From assembly GCF_900625095.1 (NCBI RefSeq), contig NZ_LR130760.1, positions 1,977,455 through 2,041,454 of the forward strand: a stretch of DNA of 64,000 bases, written 5' to 3'. This document shows, one piece after another, positions 18,908 to 26,045 of the stretch (position 1 is the stretch's first letter; each line of letters starts with the position of its first letter). This DNA is from Acinetobacter ihumii. Lineage in GTDB: Bacteria > Pseudomonadota > Gammaproteobacteria > Pseudomonadales > Moraxellaceae. Under the pieces are notes generated by a model that was given only the letters and a program-made list of their open reading frames with translations, was not told where the DNA came from and made no database searches. The position numbers and the translations under genes are program-made.

Positions 18908-20527
18908 ATGATTCCGCACGTTACACGGTTATTCGAACTTTGGCGCATTGCAGCACATTATCGACTTGACACCCTGTTTCCTGCGGAAGAATTACCAGCC
19001 AAAGCACGTCATGCTTTAGCCTTGATCCGTTTGCATCCTGCGGCTTGGTCGAGCCGTGAACGCAAGAATCCGCTGAAGCTCAAGCAAGCACTGGAAGATA
19101 TGGGACCTTTGGCGATCAAATTAGGGCAATTATTGTCCACACGCCGTGATCTAATTCCACCTGAAGTATTATCGCAATTGGTGTTATTGCAAGATCAGGT
19201 CAAACCATTCGATGCTCAAGTGGCCAGACAACGCATTCAGGAATCATTTAAAGCCGATGTAAATACATTATTTGCACGTTTTGATGAGCAGCCTTTGGCC
19301 GCTGCTTCGATTGCGCAAGTACACACCGCAGCTTTACACGATGGTCGTGAAGTGGTGGTTAAAGTCACACGTCCTGATATTCGCGTACAAATTTTACAAG
19401 ACTTTGAAATTATTACTTGGCTCGGGCAATGGCTGGAAAGTCGATTAGAAGCTGCTCGTGCCTTGCATTTGACAGAGATTATTCAGGACTATCGCCAGAT
19501 CATTTTAAATGAGCTGGATTTGACCATTGAGGCCGATAATACCCGTCGTATGCGCCATTATTTTACGGGCTCTAGCATGATGTATGTGCCAGAAGTCTAT
19601 ATGGACAGCAAAGATGTGATGGTTGCCGAGCGAATTACCGGTGTGCCTATTTCTGATACGGCCACTTTTGATCGTTTAGGCATGGATCGCGCTGATTTGG
19701 CGGAAAAAGGGTTAATTATCTTTTTCACCCAAGTTTTCCGCGATAATTTTTTCCATGCTGATATGCATCCCGGCAATGTCTTTGTCGAAACCATTAATCC
19801 TGTGTCACCGCGTTATATTGCACTGGACTGTGCGATTATGGGTGAATTGTCCAAACAGGATCAAATGACTGTTGCGCGGATGTTGCTGGCGGTCATGAAT
19901 AATAATTTCATGCAACTGATCCAGATTGTGCACCAAGCAGGCTGGATTCCACCGGGAACTGACCAAGATGCATTAGCCCGTGAAATGCGTCGCACTGTGG
20001 GTCCAATGGTGTCAAAACCAATGGATCAATTGGATTTTGCAGGAATTTTATTGCAAGTCATGGATATTGCGCGTCGTTTCCGTCTGGAAATTCCACCTCA
20101 ATTAATGCTCTTGCTTAAAACATTGGTGCATGTTGAAGGATTGGGAACCGATCTTTATCCACAATTAGATATCTGGAAACTGGCGAAACCAATTTTGACC
20201 GAATGGGTCAAATCCAATATGAATCCTGTCAAAAACATGAAAGAAATTGGTCAGCAAATTCCAGATTTATTACTGGGTGCACATGACTTACCCACTTTAC
20301 TGATCGACAGTTTAAATGGTCTAAAAAATCAGTCTGCATGGCATGACCGCCAAGTTCGGGAAATTCAACAACTGCGTATGCAGATTCAGCAACAACAGCA
20401 ACGTAGCTGGTTATTCGGCAGTTTGATGCTCATTTTGCTCAGTATCGCGCTGATTGCACCATGGTATGTGTCGATTGTTCTGATTGCAGTGACTGCCGTG
20501 TTAGCAATTTGGCGCATTATTAAATAA
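18908..20527 (+). CDS. ubiB: UbiB, atypical kinase-like ubiquinone biosynthesis protein
   Basis: Membrane-bound ATPase/kinase-like protein that supports ubiquinone synthesis. 539 residues, close to E. coli UbiB (546). Family motifs are present: the KxGQ motif in IKLGQLLSTRRDLIP near residue 70, the Ala-rich nucleotide loop AAASIAQVH near 132, VVVKVTRP, and the catalytic-loop-like DMHPGNVFVE near 284. Two C-terminal membrane helices (WLFGSLMLILLSIALIAPW and IVLIAVTAVLAIW) end the protein. Third gene of ubiE-ubiJ-ubiB; a hairpin follows. Confidence 0.95.
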   Translation: MIPHVTRLFELWRIAAHYRLDTLFPAEELPAKARHALALIRLHPAAWSSRERKNPLKLKQALEDMGPLAIKLGQLLSTRRDLIPPEVLSQLVLLQDQVKPFDAQVARQRIQESFKADVNTLFARFDEQPLAAASIAQVHTAALHDGREVVVKVTRPDIRVQILQDFEIITWLGQWLESRLEAARALHLTEIIQDYRQIILNELDLTIEADNTRRMRHYFTGSSMMYVPEVYMDSKDVMVAERITGVPISDTATFDRLGMDRADLAEKGLIIFFTQVFRDNFFHADMHPGNVFVETINPVSPRYIALDCAIMGELSKQDQMTVARMLLAVMNNNFMQLIQIVHQAGWIPPGTDQDALAREMRRTVGPMVSKPMDQLDFAGILLQVMDIARRFRLEIPPQLMLLLKTLVHVEGLGTDLYPQLDIWKLAKPILTEWVKSNMNPVKNMKEIGQQIPDLLLGAHDLPTLLIDSLNGLKNQSAWHDRQVREIQQLRMQIQQQQQRSWLFGSLMLILLSIALIAPWYVSIVLIAVTAVLAIWRIIK

Positions 20528-20537
20528 AACCACATCT

Positions 20538-20569
20538 ATAGATGAGGAAGAGCTATTTTCCTCATCTAT
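20538..20569 (+). terminator. Strong hairpin after ubiB
   Basis: ATAGATGAGGAA at 20538-20549 pairs perfectly with TTCCTCATCTAT at 20558-20569, loop of 8. It lies 11 bases after the ubiB stop. The following bases are CCC then A-rich rather than T-rich, so it is not a textbook intrinsic terminator. Confidence 0.5.
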
Positions 20570-20597
20570 TCCCTAAAAAAATAAAAGATCGACGATC

Positions 20598-21893
20598 ATG
20601 AAAAAAATTAAAAATATTGCCATTATTGGTGCAGGAACAGCAGGTTTAGCCACCGCCATTTTATTTGCACGACAGGGCATTCATGTCAGCCTATTTGAAA
20701 AAGTTGACTGCTTACAGCCTGTCGGCGCAGGATTATTGTTGCAACCTGCGGGCTTGGCAGTCTTTGAACATTTAGGCATCTTACAGGACACCTTAAAACT
20801 CGGCGCAATGGTGACAGGTTTGCAGGGTCGACTGGCCAATCAACGCTTGCTGGTCAACAGTCATTATCACGAAGTCAATCCACAACATTACGGTATCGGC
20901 ATTCATCGCGCGACCTTATGTCATTTACTCAGTTCAAAATTAGCAGACTACGCCGCCAATGTGACATGGAAAATGTCGCATGAAATTCATTATTTAAAAG
21001 AGAATAATGACGGTGTAAACATTTTTGGTCAGCATCAACAACACATGTTTGAGGACAATTTTGATGCGGTGATCGTTGCCAATGGTGCGCGTAGCCATTT
21101 ACGTCCTAACGCTTGGGTTAAAGTCGATAAGCCTTATCCGTGGGGTGCAGTCTGGCGTATTGTTCCAGAATGTCAGGATTTTGACCCTCAGATTCTTCAT
21201 CAATTTTATGACCGTTCACAGATTATGATGGGCATTTTGCCGACAGGTGCTATTCCTCAAGCACCGAATCAACGCCTATCAAGCGTATTTTGGAGTTTAC
21301 CAAGTCATCAGTTACAACAGTTCTTAGATCATCCACTTCAACATGAATGGCTTCTTCAGCAGGTTTCTTCTCGCTGGAAACCCGTTGCAGATTGGCTTGA
21401 ACAGACCATACACCAAGATGAAAATCTGCCATGGTTATCGGCTCAGTATCGAGATGTAGTGATGTCAAAATTTGGACAAGGTCGGATTGGCGTTATTGGG
21501 GATGCCGCACATGCAATGAGTCCACAATTAGGGCAAGGAGCAAACATGGCATTATTGGATGCTTGGGCCTTGGGACAAGCCATGCAACAATTCCCAGATC
21601 AGCAAGTCGATTGGACAATGTTCTGGCAGCATTATCATCAGTTACGCTATTCTTCCACGCAGTTTTATCAATTTTTAAGCCGTTTACTCACTCCACTGTA
21701 TCAATCAAACTCTTCTTGGACAGGAAGTTTTCGCGATTTTAGTTTTTACTGGATGTACCAAATTCCTTACCTACGCAAACAGATGGCACTGACCATTTCT
21801 GGTTTAAAAATATCATCACTCAGCCAGATGAATTATGCAAAGATCGCTCAATCTGATCATCAAAGCGCTATTTTCAGTCAGAATTTAAGCTAG
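20598..21893 (+). CDS. FAD-dependent aromatic-ring monooxygenase-like protein
   Basis: 431 residues of the UbiH/salicylate-hydroxylase (group A flavoprotein) family. The N-terminal dinucleotide-binding motif is IIGAGTAGLATAILFARQG near residues 9-27 with acidic end SLFEK; the second FAD motif is GVIGDAAHAMSPQLGQGANM near 299-318. There is no membrane segment. It follows ubiB on the same strand but is separated by a hairpin, so it may or may not take part in ubiquinone synthesis; it is clearly not a standard UbiH/UbiF/UbiI by its position. Substrate unknown. Confidence 0.85.
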   Translation: MKKIKNIAIIGAGTAGLATAILFARQGIHVSLFEKVDCLQPVGAGLLLQPAGLAVFEHLGILQDTLKLGAMVTGLQGRLANQRLLVNSHYHEVNPQHYGIGIHRATLCHLLSSKLADYAANVTWKMSHEIHYLKENNDGVNIFGQHQQHMFEDNFDAVIVANGARSHLRPNAWVKVDKPYPWGAVWRIVPECQDFDPQILHQFYDRSQIMMGILPTGAIPQAPNQRLSSVFWSLPSHQLQQFLDHPLQHEWLLQQVSSRWKPVADWLEQTIHQDENLPWLSAQYRDVVMSKFGQGRIGVIGDAAHAMSPQLGQGANMALLDAWALGQAMQQFPDQQVDWTMFWQHYHQLRYSSTQFYQFLSRLLTPLYQSNSSWTGSFRDFSFYWMYQIPYLRKQMALTISGLKISSLSQMNYAKIAQSDHQSAIFSQNLS

Positions 21894-21915
21894 ATAGATT
21901 TAAAGCGCCTCCATC

Positions 21916-21942
21916 CTCATCATAAAAAAGATGAGTTTTTTT
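21916..21942 (+). terminator. Intrinsic terminator after the FAD monooxygenase
   Basis: CTCATC at 21916-21921 pairs with GATGAG at 21930-21935, followed by TTTTTTT at 21936-21942. It separates the flavoprotein gene from hisIE. Confidence 0.8.
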
Positions 21943-22030
21943 CCGAAATGTGACACAGATGCCGTACACTATAGCGTGCGATTGATGATCGCAGATGAAC
22001 TTATTTATTCCATAATTCTGGTGAGATGTT

Positions 22031-22804
22031 ATGAACAACGTGCAATGGCTCGATGAAGTAAAATTTAACGAACAAGGTCTTATTCCTGCCATCGCACAGC
22101 ATCATCTGACAGGCCGTATTTTAATGGTCGCATGGATGAATCGTGAATCGCTTGCGCTGACCGCAGAAAAACAACAAGCGGTTTATTTCTCACGCTCTCG
22201 TCAAAAACTTTGGCATAAAGGTGAAGAATCAGGCCATTTTCAAACGGTGTATGAAACCCGTTTGGACTGTGATGGCGATGTGATCATTTTGCAAGTGGAA
22301 CAACACGGCGGCATCGCCTGCCATACGGGTCGTGAATCGTGTTTTTATCGTAAGCTCACCCCACAAGGTTGGGAAATTGTCGATCCACAACTCAAAGATC
22401 CAACTGCGATTTATGGTGCATCGGCCAAAACTGAAGCGCATGATCACGGTGCCTTACAAGAACAAGTCGATGTCTTGGCGCATCTGGGACAACTCATGCA
22501 ACAGCGTAAACAAGCAGATGCCGATAGTTCCTATGTCGCCAGTCTTTACAAAAAAGGCTTGAACAAAATTCTGGAAAAAGTCGGTGAAGAAAGTGTTGAA
22601 ACCATCATTGCCGCGAAAGATTATGCCATTCAACCGACACAGGAAAACTTAAATGATCTGATCTATGAAACAGCAGATTTATGGTTTCATAGTATCGTCA
22701 TGCTCGGTCATTTTGATCTTGATCCACAACGGGTACTGGATGAACTGGCACGTCGTCAGGGACTTTCAGGACTGGTTGAAAAAGCCAATCGCACACAAGG
22801 ATAA
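22031..22804 (+). CDS. hisIE: HisIE, bifunctional phosphoribosyl-AMP cyclohydrolase / phosphoribosyl-ATP pyrophosphatase
   Basis: Second and third steps of histidine synthesis; 257 residues. The HisI half (residues 1-115) has [30 protein letters not shown] and the metal-binding [20 protein letters not shown] with GRESCFYR. The HisE half (about 140-250) has [19 protein letters not shown] and the acidic Mg motif [13 protein letters not shown] near 183 plus [14 protein letters not shown] helicase gene starts 9 bases after the stop, so the three downstream genes probably share a transcript; no other his genes are here. Confidence 0.95.
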   Translation: MNNVQWLDEVKFNEQGLIPAIAQHHLTGRILMVAWMNRESLALTAEKQQAVYFSRSRQKLWHKGEESGHFQTVYETRLDCDGDVIILQVEQHGGIACHTGRESCFYRKLTPQGWEIVDPQLKDPTAIYGASAKTEAHDHGALQEQVDVLAHLGQLMQQRKQADADSSYVASLYKKGLNKILEKVGEESVETIIAAKDYAIQPTQENLNDLIYETADLWFHSIVMLGHFDLDPQRVLDELARRQGLSGLVEKANRTQG

Positions 22805-22813
22805 TAACGGACT

Positions 22814-24319
22814 GTGTCTAGCACTGAAAAACCCAAAGCGACCTATGAACAAGCGACAGCCATTGATAATGCGCGTCTGGGTGAATCATTTAAAGTCATT
22901 GCATATGCAGGCACAGGTAAAACCACGACTTTACAACTGATTAGTGATGCCATGCCGCAAAGACGTGGTATGTATCTGGCATTTAATAAAGCCATTGCCA
23001 GTGAAGCACAACAAAAGTTTCATCGTAACGTGGACTGTCGCACTTTTCACTCATTGGCTTTTCGTAGTGTGCCACGTGGGGTGACTGATAAATTACGTTT
23101 ACCCCGTCTCAGCCCCAGTTTTATGGCAAAAGATTACCGGCTAGAACCGATTACTTTACGCCGTATGATGGGTGGACGTTATGAAAAATATGTCATGATG
23201 CCCAGCCGTCTGGCCAGTTTAGTCGCCAATGCGGTCAGTTATTTTTGCTCGACCAGTTCGCAATATCCAGCACCGCGACATATTCAAGCGCCAAGTTGGC
23301 TGCATCCCGATGATATTGAACAATTACAAAAACATCTCTATCCCGCCGTCGAACGGCGCTGGCTAGAGTCGATTGATCAAACGCATCAGGCAGGAATTGG
23401 ACATGATATTTACCTCAAATTATGGGCATTGTCTGAACCGAATATTCCTGCCGATTATGTGCTCTTTGATGAAGCACAGGATGCCGATCCTCTCATGCTT
23501 GGCATCCTGCTTAGGCAGCGCAGTACACAAGTCATTTATGTAGGCGATGCACATCAACAAATTTATGCATGGCGCGGTGCGGTCAATGCCATGCAGCAAC
23601 TTCCCCTGCCCGAATCACGTTTAACCACGTCATTTCGTTTTGGGGAACAAATTGCAGATGTCGCCAACTATTTATTAAGCGGACTGGATGAAAGCGTACC
23701 TTTACTCGGTAATCCTCAGCTAGACTCAAAAGTGGTCAATAAACCGCATACCAAACAACGTGATGCGATTCTGTGTCGCACCAATGCACGTGCGATGGAA
23801 TTATTACTGGCAGGTTTAGTACATGGTGATAAAGTCAGTTTGCAAGCCGATCACAATAAACTCAATCGTTTTGTCGATGCAGCCAGTTTACTCAAACAAG
23901 GCAAACGCGTGACCGATGTGCCTGAATTGGCATGGTTTAATTCATGGCATGATGTGCATGAATATTGTGAAACCAACGATGGTAGTGATATTAAACCGTT
24001 GGTCAAACTGGTCGATGACCATGGTACTGATCCACTCAAACGCGCTTTGGCAAAAATTACCCCGATCGAGCAGGCAGATTATGTTATTTCTACCGCGCAC
24101 AAAGCCAAAGGTCTGGAATGGGATCGGGTGCATCTGGAAGATGATTATCAATTTAAAATCAATGGACTCGAACATAAAATCAGTGATGAAGAACTAAGAT
24201 TGCTTTACGTGGCCTGTACACGTGCTAAAGTAAGTTTAAATATTCATCATATTTACGACCTTGTTCAGCAGCTCAAACTGCACGCACCGCAAAGTTTGCG
24301 TAAATCCGCAGCGGTCTAA
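22814..24319 (+). CDS. UvrD/Rep-type superfamily 1 DNA helicase (FBH1-like)
   Basis: 501 residues from GTG 22814. All SF1 motifs are seen: Walker A AYAGTGKTTTL (31-40), motif Ia CRTFHSLAF, Walker B FDEAQDADPLM near 217, motif III GDAHQQIYAWRGA near 243, motif V STAHKAKGLEWDRVHL near 427 and motif VI LLYVACTRAK near 462. It is shorter than UvrD or Rep (about 700) and resembles the compact helicases related to eukaryotic FBH1. It starts 9 bases after hisIE and is followed 28 bases later by an AAA ATPase gene. A role in recombination or repair is inferred from family. Confidence 0.88.
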   Translation: MSSTEKPKATYEQATAIDNARLGESFKVIAYAGTGKTTTLQLISDAMPQRRGMYLAFNKAIASEAQQKFHRNVDCRTFHSLAFRSVPRGVTDKLRLPRLSPSFMAKDYRLEPITLRRMMGGRYEKYVMMPSRLASLVANAVSYFCSTSSQYPAPRHIQAPSWLHPDDIEQLQKHLYPAVERRWLESIDQTHQAGIGHDIYLKLWALSEPNIPADYVLFDEAQDADPLMLGILLRQRSTQVIYVGDAHQQIYAWRGAVNAMQQLPLPESRLTTSFRFGEQIADVANYLLSGLDESVPLLGNPQLDSKVVNKPHTKQRDAILCRTNARAMELLLAGLVHGDKVSLQADHNKLNRFVDAASLLKQGKRVTDVPELAWFNSWHDVHEYCETNDGSDIKPLVKLVDDHGTDPLKRALAKITPIEQADYVISTAHKAKGLEWDRVHLEDDYQFKINGLEHKISDEELRLLYVACTRAKVSLNIHHIYDLVQQLKLHAPQSLRKSAAV

Positions 24320-24347
24320 AACCTCGCGTTCCAACTCTGGTGGGCAT

Positions 24348-25718
24348 ATGAAACTTGAATCTATTCGTCTTAAACACACAGGCTTGTTTAGCAATTTACA
24401 GGTTCAGTTTCATCACTCAGATCATCCCGTGACCTTAATTTTAGGGGAACAGGCCACAGGTAAAACCACGCTCCTCAAGCATATTTATCAGGCATTAAGT
24501 TGGTTTCCAGCCCGATTAAAAGATAGTCGTACCGCGGGTGTGGTGATGCTGGATCAAGATATTTTAAACTCAAGAATCCAATCCAGAATCGAGCTGAGTG
24601 TCAGGATTCCAACTGAAATCGGACAACTTCCTGAAGGCAGCCAATCACAGGAAACTGATCCTTCCGTCTGTACATGGAAGCTCTATAAAACCCTCAATAG
24701 TCAAGCTATTGGCATCAGTCAGGCCGAAACGCAACAGCTTGAGGAATTAACTAATTTATATCAAAAAGCCATCAAACAGGATCCATTACAAGGCTTACCC
24801 TGTATCGCTTATTATCCTTCTGATCGATTTATCAATGAAATCAATCTACTCAGTAAAAATATTCCTGCTGTTTTTCAAGCTTCATCTGCCTATGATGTCG
24901 CAGCGATTCCATTTACCACCTTTGCCCGTTTTTTTGAGTGGTTTCGGGAAATCAGTGATATTGAAAACGCGCAAAGTGCACAATTGCTGCAACATATTCT
25001 GAGCAAATTTAATGCTCAAAATTTACAAAATCTGGAACAGGAAGTTTTTCAGACACATGCTCAACTTAACTCTCCCAATTTACAGGCCTTGAAAACCAGT
25101 TTAAATACGGTATTTCCTGATATTACTGATATTTACTTACAGTATCAGCCAAAACTACAGCTCATGGTCAACTATCAAGGGCAAAGTTTTAGCTACCAAC
25201 AACTCTCCAACTCGATGAAAACATGGATTGCATTGGTCGGCGATCTGGTTCGTCGTTTATGTTTGCTTAATCCATTAAGCCTATACCCGTGTCTTGAGGG
25301 GGAAGGTATTGTGCTGATTGATCAAATTGATGCTCAACTTGATCAGAGCTTATGCCGCGAAATTCTGCCACGTTTACATCAGGCTTTTCCATGTTTACAA
25401 CTGATTGTGACGGGAAATCGCGCAGCACTTCTTGAACATGCACAAGATTATCAATGTTTGAGTTTGTCCAATAAACAGATTTCACCGTTACAGCTCGAAC
25501 ATTCCCAGCAGCTCTATGACGATATTTATCAAAATTTATTTGATCAGACTTCAGAACCAGATTTAAATGATTTAACTCCAACCACTAGGGTTGAAACCGA
25601 TTTGGATCAGGTACTGCACTTATTAGAACAGTTAAGCGATACACAAAAACAAGACATCCTGCAACATTTACAATCCAGTTGTAGGCATCAAGATGAATCA
25701 CGATTGTCTGAAAAATAA
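24348..25718 (+). CDS. AAA (RecF/SMC-like) ATPase with degenerate Walker B and signature motifs
   Basis: 456 residues from ATG 24348 (MKLESIRLKHTGLF), the canonical RecF/SMC-type N-terminus; the frame is open further upstream but only through the helicase gene. Walker A is intact: LGEQATGKTTLLK near residue 32. The expected Walker B (DE followed by IDAHL) reads VLIDQIDAQLD, so the catalytic Glu is Gln at residue 326, and the ABC signature position reads QLSNSMKTW rather than LSxGE. A central coiled region (LQNLEQEVFQTHAQLNS) and an acidic C-terminal tail are present; no TOPRIM motif is obvious. It follows the helicase at 28 bases and probably works with it. Function unknown. Confidence 0.82.
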   Translation: MKLESIRLKHTGLFSNLQVQFHHSDHPVTLILGEQATGKTTLLKHIYQALSWFPARLKDSRTAGVVMLDQDILNSRIQSRIELSVRIPTEIGQLPEGSQSQETDPSVCTWKLYKTLNSQAIGISQAETQQLEELTNLYQKAIKQDPLQGLPCIAYYPSDRFINEINLLSKNIPAVFQASSAYDVAAIPFTTFARFFEWFREISDIENAQSAQLLQHILSKFNAQNLQNLEQEVFQTHAQLNSPNLQALKTSLNTVFPDITDIYLQYQPKLQLMVNYQGQSFSYQQLSNSMKTWIALVGDLVRRLCLLNPLSLYPCLEGEGIVLIDQIDAQLDQSLCREILPRLHQAFPCLQLIVTGNRAALLEHAQDYQCLSLSNKQISPLQLEHSQQLYDDIYQNLFDQTSEPDLNDLTPTTRVETDLDQVLHLLEQLSDTQKQDILQHLQSSCRHQDESRLSEK

Positions 25719-26045
25719 CTGGTTTCACAATTTAGACATTAAATCATTTTTCGTGTTATCATTGGAAATAACTATCAATGAGTTTAAGATAATTTGTTTA
25801 TCTAATTTTCTTAAGTGATTGATATTTTGTTTTTTTAGTGTAAAAACAGTAAACACATTGATCGTCACTGCTGTATACTTTTTTGACACTTATTTTCGTT
25901 TCTTGCAAGTCGCGCAATACAACTTGTTTTTTCTTTTTATCCACATTTATGGTTTTCAGGCGGTTAAATGCTTTGGAATTCTCTTTGATTTCCTGTACAC
26001 CCTGAAAAATAAGATTCACGCTTAGGTTTCGACCTAAATCACGAC
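25719..26045. promoter_or_regulatory. Intergenic region upstream of the Mrp operon
   Basis: 327 bases, AT-rich. TATACT at 25874-25879 with TAAACA 18 bases upstream is a weak sigma-70-like candidate. At 26022-26037 TTAGGT and ACCTAA form a 6-bp stem closed by a TTCG tetraloop, only 8 bases before the mrpA ATG. A small minus-strand frame (25798-26019) also lies here. Confidence 0.35.
25798..26019 (-). CDS. Doubtful small ORF, divergent from the Mrp operon
   Basis: 73 codons from GTG 26019. The product is hydrophilic and Lys-rich, with KVYSSDDQCVYCFYTKK near the end (a CxxC pair). It looks more protein-like than the overlapping plus-strand frame, but there is no ribosome site, and the start follows directly on the TTCG hairpin. 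I cannot relate it to any family; it may be chance. Confidence 0.22.
   Translation of the reverse strand: MNLIFQGVQEIKENSKAFNRLKTINVDKKKKQVVLRDLQETKISVKKVYSSDDQCVYCFYTKKTKYQSLKKIR

Noticed and set aside
22814-25718. Helicase/ATPase pair as a Gabija-type defence system
   Set aside because: Gabija has an OLD-type ATPase with a TOPRIM nuclease followed by the helicase; here the order is reversed and no TOPRIM motif is visible.
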